From Bacteroidales bacterium (GTDB taxonomy: Bacteria; Bacteroidota; Bacteroidia; Bacteroidales; WCHB1-69): a stretch of DNA of 64,000 nt. Below are positions 35,065-45,284 of the stretch, piece after piece. The notes beneath the pieces were generated by a model, which worked only from the letters and a program-made list of their open reading frames with translations, was not told where the DNA came from and did not search any database. The DNA is taken from NCBI GenBank assembly GCA_024686335.1, contig JAILCI010000054.1, positions 122,980-186,979 on the forward strand, given 5' to 3'. The translations under genes and the position numbers were made by a program. Every line of letters begins with the position of its first letter. The stretch's first letter is position 1.

Positions 35065-36708
35065 CTATTTTAGTAAGAGGTATCTGAATAATTCTTTTGG
35101 TACATAGAAAGTTTTATTAATGGGCATATATACTAACACTGATTCCAAATCATGTGTTTTCTTATTGACTGTCACATAGTTGGTATAACTATCAAACGTC
35201 AATGTATTCCTCTTATATTTGGCTGTAAAACGGTAGTGATATTTGTCCAAACTATCAATTTTGTAGTCATATCCTTCAAAAACCTTGCGATGATCCACAA
35301 AATTATTATCTGTCATCTCATCCAAAACTCCATCCAATCCCATCTGATGACATATATATTTGTGCAGTTCAACATTGGTATGGTAACCTTGCAACTCATC
35401 ATGATGGGGTTGGTACATAGCATAGAACACATTCTCCATGGTATGGCCAAAAGTGGTGAAGCCGAAATAAGTACGGCCATATATCACTTGGCTTAGCATT
35501 TTAACCATTGAAAGATTGTCTTTGCGATCTTCTTTAGACATGGTGGATTTGCTATAGTCGCTAGCAGTAGAAAGATATTGGATTTCGGATTTTTGAAGAT
35601 CGATGTCAAAATAAGTTCTGAAAAGTGCTGGCCACTCGGTCGTCTCTACAGCTTTCAATTTCTCACCCATAGACCAAAGAGAGATCTTATAGTTGTCGAT
35701 AGGCTCCATAATCTGTTTGAGGGAGAGTTTATCATAACCGTGATTGGACTTGGTATTACCGATAGTGACAGCACCAGTACCATGATCAGGAAGGATAACT
35801 ACAAGAGTCTGTCCATCTTTTTGAGCGAAATCTAAGGCAGCTTTACAAGCTTTGTCAAACTCAATGAACTCTATGATAGCAGCTTTGGCATCATTGTCGT
35901 GAGCAGCCCAGTCTACTTTACTGCCTTCCACCATAAGGAAGAAACCATTTGGATTCTGAGAGAGAATCTCAATAGCTTTCTCAGTACTCTCGGCTAAAGA
36001 AGGAACTGCTGTATTATCGGCCTCCATGTAATATTCAATGGAAGAAGGACGATAGAGAGCCCAGAAAGGACCTTTATGACAGTTACGCATACCATTGAGA
36101 TCGTCTAAAAAGAGATTATAACCTTTTGATTTCAAGTATTCGCGTTCAGGTTCTTTGAGATAAGAGGTGCCGCCACCAATCACCACATCAAGGTTATTGT
36201 AGACCATTTGCGGAGCAATCATACTGTACTTGCCGCGGGAGTATGTATGTGCAGCACAGTCGGCGGGGGTGGCGTGAGGGAACTCACAAGTGAAGACAAG
36301 GCCAGTAGCTTTACCCTGACGCCAATGAGCTGCCTCCAAGAGAGTGGTCAACGGCTGATATGCACGGTTAGCATCCACAGGCAAGAGGTCATGGTCCGTC
36401 TTGACAGGATATGTAGAAACAAAGCCTGTCTGTGAAGGATAACCTGTCATATAGCAGGAAGTCGTAGGTGCGGAATCTCCAATCGGTGCATCCGAGGAGT
36501 TGGTACGGATCAGACCCTTGATGTAAGGATCTATGTACAATGTGGTCTTAGAAGAATCCAGATATGTCTGATACCAACGGGCGCAGGAAAGCAGGCTCGT
36601 GGAGGTTCCATCCGTAATCAACAAGATGACATTTTTCACTGGCGCCGGCTGAGCAAAGGCCAATAAGCCAAGCAGAAACAGGAGATTGCAAAGAACGATT
36701 TTCTTCAT
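35065..36708 (-). CDS. Alkaline phosphatase
   Basis: This is a secreted phosphomonoesterase of 547 residues from ATG 36708 (ATG 36714 is possible). A signal peptide covers about 1-19 (ending FAQP). Metal and nucleophile motifs are visible: LITDGTST (Asp ligand), DSAPTTSCYMTG (Thr/Ser nucleophile region), VEGSKVDWAAHDND (Glu/Asp/His) and LPDHGTGAVT (Asp-His). The family includes PhoA-like periplasmic enzymes, and the DUF-free length agrees. A -7 promoter element lies 24 bases upstream. Phosphate control cannot be judged from the sequence. Confidence 0.9.
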   Translation of the reverse strand: MKKIVLCNLLFLLGLLAFAQPAPVKNVILLITDGTSTSLLSCARWYQTYLDSSKTTLYIDPYIKGLIRTNSSDAPIGDSAPTTSCYMTGYPSQTGFVSTYPVKTDHDLLPVDANRAYQPLTTLLEAAHWRQGKATGLVFTCEFPHATPADCAAHTYSRGKYSMIAPQMVYNNLDVVIGGGTSYLKEPEREYLKSKGYNLFLDDLNGMRNCHKGPFWALYRPSSIEYYMEADNTAVPSLAESTEKAIEILSQNPNGFFLMVEGSKVDWAAHDNDAKAAIIEFIEFDKACKAALDFAQKDGQTLVVILPDHGTGAVTIGNTKSNHGYDKLSLKQIMEPIDNYKISLWSMGEKLKAVETTEWPALFRTYFDIDLQKSEIQYLSTASDYSKSTMSKEDRKDNLSMVKMLSQVIYGRTYFGFTTFGHTMENVFYAMYQPHHDELQGYHTNVELHKYICHQMGLDGVLDEMTDNNFVDHRKVFEGYDYKIDSLDKYHYRFTAKYKRNTLTFDSYTNYVTVNKKTHDLESVLVYMPINKTFYVPKELFRYLLLK

Positions 36709-36731
36709 TATCATAAAAATTTTTCAAACTG

Positions 36732-36739
36732 CAAAAGTA
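36732..36739 (-). promoter_or_regulatory. -7 element of the alkaline phosphatase gene
   Basis: TACTTTTG on the minus strand fits TAnnTTTG. It lies 24 bases before the ATG and could drive the long minus-strand run down to 29.7 kb. Confidence 0.6.
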
Positions 36740-36833
36740 GTAAAAAAGAAAATACAAGCCTCTTATATTTCAAGATAAATAATTACATTTTAAAAAAGTG
36801 ATTTTGTCTCTTGACAAACGGCAAAAAATGTTG

Positions 36834-36841
36834 TAATTTTG
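36834..36841 (+). promoter_or_regulatory. -7 element of queA
   Basis: TAATTTTG fits TAnnTTTG and lies 17 bases before the ATG at 36859. This supports that start over the in-frame ATG at 36811, which would lie upstream of the promoter. Confidence 0.65.
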
Positions 36842-36858
36842 CCAGCCAATTTTTTTAT

Positions 36859-37932
36859 ATGAAATTATCAGAATTTAAGTACTATCTTCCTCAGGAATTG
36901 ATAGCATTACATCCGGAAACAGAGCGCGATGAGGCGCGAATGATGGTTCTCAACAGAAAAACGAAAACCATTGAACATAAGTTATTTAAAGACATTCTCA
37001 ACTATTTTGAAGAAGGAGATCTCTTTGTAATGAACAACACGAGGGTTTTCCCGGCCTTACTGTACGGCGAAAAGGAGCAGACTCGGGCAAAAATCCGCGT
37101 CTTTTTGCTCCGCGAACTTGACGCCGAAAGTCGTCTTTGGGATGTGCTGGTTGACCCGGCACGCAAAATTCGTATCGGCAACAAGCTCAGTTTTTGTGAT
37201 GACGACAGTCTTGTCGCAGAGGTAATTGACAACACGACCTCCCGTGGACGTACATTGCGTTTCCTCTTTGACGGTGACCACGACGCCTTCAAGAAAAAAC
37301 TGATGGATCTCGGCACGACTCCGCTGCCTGACGACATCCAACGTCTGCGCGAAATTGAAGAGGATGATGCAACTAACTATCAAACGCTCTACGCTACTGA
37401 AGAGGGTGCCGTTGTAGCTCCTGCCGCAGGCTTCCATTTCAGCCGAGAACTGCTGAAAAAGATGGAACTCTATGGCCTTGAGCGTACCTATATCACCTTA
37501 CACGCAGGCCTCAGCAACTTCAACGATATTGATGTGGAGGACCTCTCCAAGCATAAACCCGACTCCGAGCGAATGATCATTCTGCCAGAAGTAGCGGACA
37601 CCATCAACAAGACTAAAGATGATGGACACAAAATCATCGCCGTCGGCACAACAACGATGAAAGCGCTCGAGTCCTCCGTCTATTCCAATGGACATGTCAA
37701 GACAACCCACATGAACGGCAAAGAGGACCTTTGGACCAGCAAGTTCATCTATCCGCCGTACCGTTTCATGGTAGCCGACGCAATGATCACTAACTTCCAC
37801 GCATCCCAAAGCTCCATGCTGATGATGGTAGCTGCATTCGGTGGCTACGAGTTTGTTATGGAAGCCTACCATAAAGCCGTGGAGGAAAAATATCGCTTCC
37901 TCACCTATGGAGACGCAATGCTGATTATTTAA
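36859..37932 (+). CDS. queA: S-adenosylmethionine:tRNA ribosyltransferase-isomerase
   Basis: QueA transfers and isomerises the ribosyl part of S-adenosylmethionine onto preQ1-modified tRNA to give epoxyqueuosine, the penultimate step of queuosine synthesis. The protein has 357 residues from ATG 36859. Family blocks are LPQELIALHPETERDEARMM, FVMNNTRVFPA, APAAGFHFS, TLHAGLSNF, and NFHASQSSMLMMVAAF near the C terminus. The purM gene follows after 21 bases and may be on the same message. Confidence 0.96.
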   Translation: MKLSEFKYYLPQELIALHPETERDEARMMVLNRKTKTIEHKLFKDILNYFEEGDLFVMNNTRVFPALLYGEKEQTRAKIRVFLLRELDAESRLWDVLVDPARKIRIGNKLSFCDDDSLVAEVIDNTTSRGRTLRFLFDGDHDAFKKKLMDLGTTPLPDDIQRLREIEEDDATNYQTLYATEEGAVVAPAAGFHFSRELLKKMELYGLERTYITLHAGLSNFNDIDVEDLSKHKPDSERMIILPEVADTINKTKDDGHKIIAVGTTTMKALESSVYSNGHVKTTHMNGKEDLWTSKFIYPPYRFMVADAMITNFHASQSSMLMMVAAFGGYEFVMEAYHKAVEEKYRFLTYGDAMLII

Positions 37933-37953
37933 TCTTATAAAAACTGCAATACT

Positions 37954-38985
37954 ATGGCAAAGACATACGAAGATGCCGGTGTGAGCCTCGAAGCCGGTTA
38001 CGAATCTGTCCGATTGATCAAAAAACACATCAGCCGCACCAACCGCCCTGGCATGATGGGCAACATCGGTAGCTTTGGCGGCATGTTTGACCTGGCCTCC
38101 CTCAACTACAAAGAACCCGTCTTGGTCAGCGGCACTGACGGTGTGGGCACCAAACTGAAACTGGCTTTCATGATGGATAAACATGATACCATCGGACAAG
38201 ACGCCGTTGCCATGTGCGTCAACGATGTGCTGGCTCAAGGCGCTGCCCCACTCTTCTTCCTCGACTATGTGGCCGTGGGTAAAAACAGTCCTGAAAAGAT
38301 TGAGACTATCGTCAAAGGCGTTGCCGACGGTTGCGTACTCTCAAATTGCGCACTCATTGGTGGCGAAACTGCTGAGATGCCTGACATGTATGACGAAGAC
38401 GAATATGATATCGCTGGCTTTACCGTTGGTTGCGTTGAAAAATCAAAATTGATCGATGGTTCAAAGGTAGAAGTTGGTGACGTACTCATCGGGTTGGCCT
38501 CCTCTGGAGTCCACTCCAACGGCTTTTCCCTCGTCCGCAAAATCGTTCTTAAAGACAATCATCTCAATCTGAACGAAAAGTACGAGGACTTGGATGATAC
38601 TCTCGGCAACACATTGCTGACCCCAACACGCATCTATGTAAAACCCGTACTGGAGATCCTGAACCACTTTGACGTCCACGCCATCTGCCATATCACAGGC
38701 GGCGGTTTCGATGAAAATATTCCTCGCATGCTCAAAGACGGTCAGGGCGTCAGTATCCAAGAAGGTTCCTGGAAGATTTTACCCATCTTCAACCTCCTTG
38801 AGAAATACGGTAAAATACCCCACCGCGAGATGTTCAACATCTTCAACATGGGCGTCGGCATGATCCTCATCGCCAAACCTGAAGAGGCTAACAAGATAGT
38901 GGATATGTTTGACAAATTAGGCGAAAAGGCATCTGTAATCGGCCAAGTCACCGACCAAACAGGAGTTCATATCAATTTAATATAG
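37954..38985 (+). CDS. purM: Phosphoribosylformylglycinamidine cyclo-ligase (AIR synthase)
   Basis: PurM closes the imidazole ring in the fifth step of purine synthesis with ATP. The 343-residue protein has the family start [15 protein letters not shown], the [14 protein letters not shown] motif, the glycine-rich [14 protein letters not shown] motif, [13 protein letters not shown], and [12 protein letters not shown]. Length and motifs are complete. No other purine gene is near it; queA precedes it. Confidence 0.96.
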   Translation: MAKTYEDAGVSLEAGYESVRLIKKHISRTNRPGMMGNIGSFGGMFDLASLNYKEPVLVSGTDGVGTKLKLAFMMDKHDTIGQDAVAMCVNDVLAQGAAPLFFLDYVAVGKNSPEKIETIVKGVADGCVLSNCALIGGETAEMPDMYDEDEYDIAGFTVGCVEKSKLIDGSKVEVGDVLIGLASSGVHSNGFSLVRKIVLKDNHLNLNEKYEDLDDTLGNTLLTPTRIYVKPVLEILNHFDVHAICHITGGGFDENIPRMLKDGQGVSIQEGSWKILPIFNLLEKYGKIPHREMFNIFNMGVGMILIAKPEEANKIVDMFDKLGEKASVIGQVTDQTGVHINLI

Positions 38986-39063
38986 TCTGATTATTTTGTA
39001 ATTTAATTATTCACAATATCTTACGAAAGAAAAGAGCAAAGTTTTTACTTTCAAAATTTTTTT

Positions 39064-39071
39064 TATTTTTG
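39064..39071 (+). promoter_or_regulatory. -7 element of the C10 protease gene
   Basis: TATTTTTG fits TAnnTTTG and lies 50 bases upstream of the start codon. Confidence 0.6.
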
Positions 39072-39121
39072 TCGCTCTTTAGGATAAGAAGAAAAATATT
39101 AATAACTAAACAATTTCATAT

Positions 39122-41395
39122 ATGAAAAAAATTACTCTTTTAGTTTGTCTTTTGGCAGTCTCCTTATGGGGTTTCGCTTCTCACGTGGTCCCCGTGGAAA
39201 CCGCTATGAAAGCATCCAAAAACTTCCTCTCTGAGCGTGTCGGCGTATCCGATGCTAAGGGAATGGAACTTACACTCGTCTATACCGAGTATGCGGAGAC
39301 GGGTGAACCTCTCTTCTATCGTTTCCAAATTGGCAACAAGGGTTTTATGATCGTTTCTGCTACCGACCTTGCTACTCCTGTTTTGGCTTTCTCTTTGGAA
39401 AGCAACTTCAAAGAGGGCACAGGCGCCGATCTGTATTGTACTAAATACAAAGAAGATCTTGCTTATTTGATTCAAAACCCCACATCAGCTCTTTCTACAA
39501 AAGACATGTGGAAACATTACACCAGCGACAACTTCACAGTTCGTCAGACCAAGGGTAGCCCTTGCGTTGAACCGCTGGTTACCACCACTTGGAATCAGGA
39601 CACCTATTACAACACAATGTGCCCCTACAACCCTCAGAGCGATTTTGATATCGACATGCGTTCCTATGTTGGTTGTGTCGCATTAACCATGGGTAATCTC
39701 CTTTATTACTACCGCTATCCGGAAACTGGTCAAGGTGCCATCTATTACATTCCGAAGGAATATGATGACGAAGGTGAATTGATTTACACCTATCCTGCTC
39801 AATACATCAACTTTGGAAACCAAACCTACAACTATAACAACATGACTAACAACCTGACCTCTTATAATGGCGAGTTGGCTAAGTTGTTATACAATTGTGG
39901 CGTTTCTGTTCGTATGGGTTATGGTCATGATGGTTCAGGTTCTCAATCTGAATATGCTCTGACCGCTATGCAGACCTATTTCAACTACAATAATGCCGCT
40001 CAGTTCTCTAGCATTGTTGATATCGCTCCTTCTGCAGACTTGACTTATCGTTGGGTTAACCAAGCTGTTGCAGAGTTGGATGCTCATCGTCCTCTCTTCT
40101 TCAGCGGTACTAATGAAACCGACGGCGGTCACGCTTGGATCGTGGATGGTTACACCACCATTACCCAAGACAGCGTAAGCGACACCTATTTCCACGTTAA
40201 CTGGGGATGGGGTGGTTATGACAACGGTTTCTTCTTGCTGACCAATCAGAATACTCACAGTGGTAACTTCAACGTTTCTGGTTCTGAGTCTATGATGGTT
40301 AAGCTGATGCCGGACTCCGCAGATATTCAAAAACCCGCTACCAGCGAGACCAGAGTTACTGCTACCATCGGTTCTATTAGCGATGGTGCTGGTAACTTGA
40401 AATATGCTCCGAACTCCAACCGCAGATGGGTTATCTCCGCTCCTAACGCTACCGCTTATCGCTTCACCTTCTCCAAACTGAAAGTGAAAGCTGGCGACAA
40501 AGTCACTATCTACAATGGTGGTACTGAGGCTTCTGGTGTTAAACAAACCTATAGCGGTGACTATTTGATGGCTGCTTGCAATGATTATAGCAGCGTTTCT
40601 GGCGGCGTTTCTGGCGACTTCACAGGTCAATCTCTGCCTGGTTCCCTCAACGTGAATGCAGATAGCGTCCTGATCACCTTCACCTCCACCGCAAATTCTG
40701 AGTGTGATTATGGTTTCGTTCTTAACTTCGAAGCTACTTCTTACTCATCCTCTCTCAGCTCCTGCTCCAATATGCAGATGATGACTACCGAGAGCGGTAA
40801 GATTACTGACAAAGCTGGTAATGCAGAAAACGACAATCCTTATCATCCTGATATGACTTGCGGTTGGCAAATCCGTCCTACAGGTGCAAGTGCTTATGTC
40901 TTCTCATTCAGCAAATTCGATCTGAAGGCTGGTGATTTCGTGGATGTTTATGACTACTCTTCCACCTCCTCTCCTGTCCTCTATCGTCACTTCGATGTTG
41001 ACAACGCTGCTGAACTTACAACTGACTACTACTTCCTCGATGCTACCAAACTGTATGTTCGTTTCGGTACAGATAACGATCAGGAAGGTACTGGCTTCGT
41101 ATTGAATTACCATACCAGTTCTACCGGTGTTGAAAACTTCGATAACATGGAAGTTAACGTTTATCCTAACCCTGCTAACAGTGTGGTTAACGTTGCTATC
41201 ACCGCAGAAGAGGCTCAGACCGTTTACGCTACCATCGTTGACATGGCCGGTAAGACCATCCTTTCCGATGAGTTCGGTTACAACGGTGGCGAGCAGGTCT
41301 TCCAAATTCAGACCAGCAACCTCTCCAATGGTATCTACTTCTTGAACCTGCAATCTAAGAGCGGTAATAGAACTCAAAAATTGATCATTCAATAA
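39122..41395 (+). CDS. C10-family cysteine protease (interpain/streptopain-like) with T9SS sorting domain
   Basis: This secreted protease has 757 residues. A signal peptide covers 1-20 and a propeptide runs to about 135. The catalytic domain (about 140-400) has the nucleophile Cys185 in SYVGCVALTMGNLLYYYRYP and His337 in GGHAWIVDGY, followed by HVNWGWGGYDNGFF. Two CUB-like beta-sandwich repeats follow (about 410-545 and 555-665), each with RW or GW and KVKAGD or DLKAGD motifs. A type A T9SS sorting domain ends the protein (NVYPNPANS through KLIIQ). Interpain A of Prevotella intermedia and streptopain are the best-known relatives. It has its own promoter and a terminator behind it. Confidence 0.94.
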   Translation: MKKITLLVCLLAVSLWGFASHVVPVETAMKASKNFLSERVGVSDAKGMELTLVYTEYAETGEPLFYRFQIGNKGFMIVSATDLATPVLAFSLESNFKEGTGADLYCTKYKEDLAYLIQNPTSALSTKDMWKHYTSDNFTVRQTKGSPCVEPLVTTTWNQDTYYNTMCPYNPQSDFDIDMRSYVGCVALTMGNLLYYYRYPETGQGAIYYIPKEYDDEGELIYTYPAQYINFGNQTYNYNNMTNNLTSYNGELAKLLYNCGVSVRMGYGHDGSGSQSEYALTAMQTYFNYNNAAQFSSIVDIAPSADLTYRWVNQAVAELDAHRPLFFSGTNETDGGHAWIVDGYTTITQDSVSDTYFHVNWGWGGYDNGFFLLTNQNTHSGNFNVSGSESMMVKLMPDSADIQKPATSETRVTATIGSISDGAGNLKYAPNSNRRWVISAPNATAYRFTFSKLKVKAGDKVTIYNGGTEASGVKQTYSGDYLMAACNDYSSVSGGVSGDFTGQSLPGSLNVNADSVLITFTSTANSECDYGFVLNFEATSYSSSLSSCSNMQMMTTESGKITDKAGNAENDNPYHPDMTCGWQIRPTGASAYVFSFSKFDLKAGDFVDVYDYSSTSSPVLYRHFDVDNAAELTTDYYFLDATKLYVRFGTDNDQEGTGFVLNYHTSSTGVENFDNMEVNVYPNPANSVVNVAITAEEAQTVYATIVDMAGKTILSDEFGYNGGEQVFQIQTSNLSNGIYFLNLQSKSGNRTQKLIIQ

Positions 41396-41421
41396 GTTAA
41401 CTTTTATATAAGTTTTTTATG

Positions 41422-41453
41422 AAAACAGGCGTCATTGTGGCGCCTGTTTTTTG
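41422..41453 (+). terminator. Terminator after the C10 protease gene
   Basis: AAAACAGGCG pairs with CGCCTGTTTT across a 9-base loop, with further T following. Confidence 0.88.
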
Positions 41454-41464
41454 TTTAAAAAGTG

Positions 41465-41472
41465 TATCTTTG
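41465..41472 (+). promoter_or_regulatory. -7 element of the M20 amidohydrolase gene
   Basis: TATCTTTG fits TAnnTTTG and lies 17 bases before the ATG at 41490, just past the preceding terminator. It excludes the in-frame ATG at 41451. Confidence 0.7.
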
Positions 41473-41489
41473 CCTTTCTAAACAGAACT

Positions 41490-42626
41490 ATGAAGGAACT
41501 TAAAGAAATAGTCAACCAACTATTTGATACAGTGGTAAATCATTATCGACAACTGCATCAAATTCATGAAACAAAAAATCCCGAAGAAAGCACTACAAAC
41601 TACATCTGCCAAGTTCTGGATGAGTTAGGAATACCTTACAAGAAACAAACTGCAGGCAACGGGCTTATAGCTATTCTTGAAGGCAAAGGCGGAAATAAAG
41701 GAAAAGTTGTCGCTCTACATGCTGATATGGACTCCCAATCCGTGCAAAATGCTTCTGGCCAGGTACACATTTGCGGACATGAAGTACATGTGGCTTCCCT
41801 ATTAGGTGCTATGGCGGTGCTTCAACAAATGAAAGGCCAATTCACGGGTGCTGTAAAGGCTATCTTCCAACCTACCCTTGTAGGTGAGGAGATTGGTGCC
41901 AAGTTTATGATCGAACAAAATGCCTTGGAAAACCCTAAAGTGGATGTCATCATAGGACAACAGATTACAACAAGCATGAACGCAGGCACAGCAGGCTTCA
42001 AAAGCGGCGCCTTTATGTCTTCTGTGGACAAAATATATTTGACCATTCAAGGTAAGGGCGGAAATGCTGAAAATCCTTCAGAATACATTAATCCCGTTAA
42101 TGCTGGCGCTACCATTATCGAAAAATTACAACATTACATTAGAGAGGAGAGTCCTGCAGATACTCCAACCTACCTTTCTTTTGGTAAATTCATAGCTGAA
42201 GGTGATACGGATAATGTTCCTGAAACAGTAACCATAGAAGGCTCTCTGCGCACCTACAATGAAGTATGGCGTGAGGAACTCTTCGCCATCATGAAGAAAA
42301 TTGTCAAAGATACAGCTATTGAAAATAAGGTGAAATATGATCTGGACATCCGACATGGTTATCCTTCTTTAACCAACAATCCAACGGTTACCCAAAACGC
42401 CAAAAAAGATGCCACTGACTTTCTTGGCAAACAATACGTCTTTAGCCTTCTTCAAAGAATGACGGCTGAAGATTTTGCCTATTATCTACAACGTCGTCCT
42501 GGAGTCTTCTACCAGTTTGGCGTGGATGGTTCTGGTTCCGGAGAAGAGTTCAAAATCAATGAGGAAGCCTTTAAATCTACTGTCGGACTGATGTGCTGGA
42601 TTACCTTACAAGAATTGAAGAGATAA
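41490..42626 (+). CDS. M20-family amidohydrolase
   Basis: The 378-residue cytoplasmic protein (ATG 41490) belongs to the M20 amidase/carboxypeptidase group that removes N-acyl groups from amino acids or peptides. Visible elements are the HxD metal motif in VALHADMDSQSV, a CGHEVHVASLLGAM block in which the usual HDxH is HEVH, the VGEEIGA glutamate pair, and a dimerisation domain in the middle (about 170-280). The second metal region has AEDFAYYLQRRPGVFYQFG near the C terminus. The substrate is not evident. It sits alone, between the C10 protease and a convergent terminator. Confidence 0.9.
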   Translation: MKELKEIVNQLFDTVVNHYRQLHQIHETKNPEESTTNYICQVLDELGIPYKKQTAGNGLIAILEGKGGNKGKVVALHADMDSQSVQNASGQVHICGHEVHVASLLGAMAVLQQMKGQFTGAVKAIFQPTLVGEEIGAKFMIEQNALENPKVDVIIGQQITTSMNAGTAGFKSGAFMSSVDKIYLTIQGKGGNAENPSEYINPVNAGATIIEKLQHYIREESPADTPTYLSFGKFIAEGDTDNVPETVTIEGSLRTYNEVWREELFAIMKKIVKDTAIENKVKYDLDIRHGYPSLTNNPTVTQNAKKDATDFLGKQYVFSLLQRMTAEDFAYYLQRRPGVFYQFGVDGSGSGEEFKINEEAFKSTVGLMCWITLQELKR

Positions 42627-42708
42627 TTGCGGAAAACTGCGAAAAATGCGGAATTTTGCAGAAAATATTTTTATTTTTTCTCTGTTTTCAACATATATTT
42701 TAGCATAA

Positions 42709-42739
42709 AAAAGGGAGCGTTTTTGACGCTCCCTTTTAT
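42709..42739. terminator. Bidirectional terminator between the M20 and ackA genes
   Basis: AAAAGGGAGCGT pairs with ACGCTCCCTTTT around a 5-base loop between convergent genes, with A/T runs on both sides. Confidence 0.9.
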
Positions 42740-42755
42740 TTAGCCTTTTCTGCGA

Positions 42756-43955
42756 TTATTTGGTCAGCTGATAGGTCTCCATAGCCATCACAAGTTCTTC
42801 ATTGGTAGTTACAGATACCAATTTAACCTTGGAATCAGGTGTGGAGATGATGCCGTCTTCACCAGCATACTTCTGGTTGGCCTCTTTGTCTAGTTTAGTA
42901 CCTAGGAACTCAAGGCCGTCACAGATAGCTTCACGCTGGAACCATGCATTCTCGCCGATACCACCCGTGAAGAGGATGATGTCAACACCGCCCATAGCAG
43001 CTGCATAAGCGCCAATATATTTTTTCACACGGTAAGCAAACATATTGAAAGCATTGGTGGATCGCTCGTCACCGCTATCACGACCAGCACGGATATCGCG
43101 CATATCCACACTCTTGCCGGAGATTCCGAGCAAACCGCTCTTCTTATTAATCAACTTGTTAGCCTCTTTCGTGTCGAGATTTTCGTTTTCCATGATGTAC
43201 AACAGAGCGCCTGCATCAATGTCACCCACACGGGTTCCCATAACTAAGCCCTCAACTGGGGTAAAGCCCATAGAGGTGTCGATAGATTTGCCGTTCTTAA
43301 TAGCACAGATGGAAGCACCATTGCCGAGATGGCAGCTGACAATCTTTGCACTCTCATAAGGAATACCAACCAACTCAGCAGCCTTCGGTCCTACATACTT
43401 GTGGCTAGTGCCATGAAAACCGTAACGACGGATTTTCTTCTCAGTATAATACTCATAAGGAAGAGCATACAAATAAGCCTCTGGCGGCATGGTCTGATGG
43501 AAGGAGGTATCGAAAATGCCCACATGCTTAACATTCGGGAGCAACTTCTTCATAGCATCGATACCAGTAAGGCTGGCAGGGTTGTGCAACGGAGCCAAAG
43601 TGCAGAGTTTCTCAATCTCACTGCGTTCTTTGTCACCTATAACCATAGACTGCTTGAAATATTCTCCACCATGTGCCACGCGGTGACCAACAGCGTTTAT
43701 TTCATCTAATGAACTGATAACACCGTGAACCGGGTCTGTCAAAGCTTCTAAGATCAATTTAATACCGGCTTCGTGGGTTGGGATGGGTGTCTGTGTGTTA
43801 TATTTGTCTTTACCTACGGGTTTGTGTGTAAACTCACCCATTTCCAGACCAACTCTCTCAACAAGACCCTTAGCCTTCAATTCAGGTTGCGGTTCCATCT
43901 CAAGTAATTGATACTTAATAGAGGAACTGCCACAATTTAAAACTAAAATTTTCAT
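42756..43955 (-). CDS. ackA: Acetate kinase
   Basis: AckA converts acetyl phosphate and ADP to acetate and ATP, a main energy-yielding step of fermentation. At 399 residues it is full length. It starts KILVLNCGSSSIKYQLLE and carries the GHRVAHGGE, FDTSFHQTMP, RYGFHGTSHKYV, CHLGNGASI and FTGGIGENAWF blocks. The phosphotransacetylase gene, commonly its neighbour, is not adjacent. It is divergent from gapA with closely packed promoters. Confidence 0.97.
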   Translation of the reverse strand: MKILVLNCGSSSIKYQLLEMEPQPELKAKGLVERVGLEMGEFTHKPVGKDKYNTQTPIPTHEAGIKLILEALTDPVHGVISSLDEINAVGHRVAHGGEYFKQSMVIGDKERSEIEKLCTLAPLHNPASLTGIDAMKKLLPNVKHVGIFDTSFHQTMPPEAYLYALPYEYYTEKKIRRYGFHGTSHKYVGPKAAELVGIPYESAKIVSCHLGNGASICAIKNGKSIDTSMGFTPVEGLVMGTRVGDIDAGALLYIMENENLDTKEANKLINKKSGLLGISGKSVDMRDIRAGRDSGDERSTNAFNMFAYRVKKYIGAYAAAMGGVDIILFTGGIGENAWFQREAICDGLEFLGTKLDKEANQKYAGEDGIISTPDSKVKLVSVTTNEELVMAMETYQLTK

Positions 43956-43988
43956 ATTGATAATTTATTGGTTGTAAGAATTAGGGTG

Positions 43989-43996
43989 CAAATATA
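43989..43996 (-). promoter_or_regulatory. -7 element of ackA
   Basis: TATATTTG on the minus strand fits TAnnTTTG and lies 33 bases upstream of the ackA start. Only 13 bases separate it from the -7 element of gapA on the other strand. Confidence 0.6.
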
Positions 43997-44009
43997 TGAA
44001 AAAAAGTAG

Positions 44010-44017
44010 TATTTTTG
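44010..44017 (+). promoter_or_regulatory. -7 element of gapA
   Basis: TATTTTTG fits TAnnTTTG and lies 45 bases upstream of the gapA ATG, back to back with the ackA promoter. Confidence 0.65.
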
Positions 44018-44059
44018 CAGTCCTCCTAAATAAAAATCAATAACACTTAAAACACATAA

Positions 44060-45076
<1,017 letters not shown>

Positions 45077-45100
45077 TCAGAGTTAGTTTCTGGTTTTATG

Positions 45101-45133
45101 ACGGGCGCCTTTTTAAGGTTGCCCGTTTTTTTG
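45101..45133 (+). terminator. Terminator of gapA
   Basis: ACGGGC pairs with GCCCGT, extended by CC/GG with single mismatches, and is followed by seven T. Confidence 0.82.
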
Positions 45134-45147
45134 TTGTATAGGGAACA

Positions 45148-45182
45148 GGGTATAGGGTATAGGGTATAGGGTATAGGGTATA
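45148..45182. repeat. Tandem heptamer repeat, five perfect GGGTATA units
   Basis: Five head-to-tail GGGTATA units lie 70 bases after the gapA stop. A degenerate unit precedes them (TATAGGGAACA at 45137). A repeat of this kind is prone to copy-number change by slippage. It lies outside any credible gene. Confidence 0.9.
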
Positions 45183-45284
45183 GTATTTGGGGCGTTTGCA
45201 AAAAAAGGGAGTTATATACATGATGGTACAACAAAAATGAGTACAATGTCAAAAAAATGCATTTTAACTCCAACTTGATTTACC

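Noticed and set aside
37498..38238. 246-codon minus-strand open frame spanning queA and purM
   Set aside because: It runs antisense across two certain genes and the space between them.
39935..40630. 231-codon minus-strand open frame inside the C10 protease gene
   Set aside because: It is antisense to conserved catalytic and CUB-like parts of the protease.
45137..45182. GGGTATA repeat as a CRISPR array
   Set aside because: The units are contiguous 7-mers without spacers and no cas genes are present.
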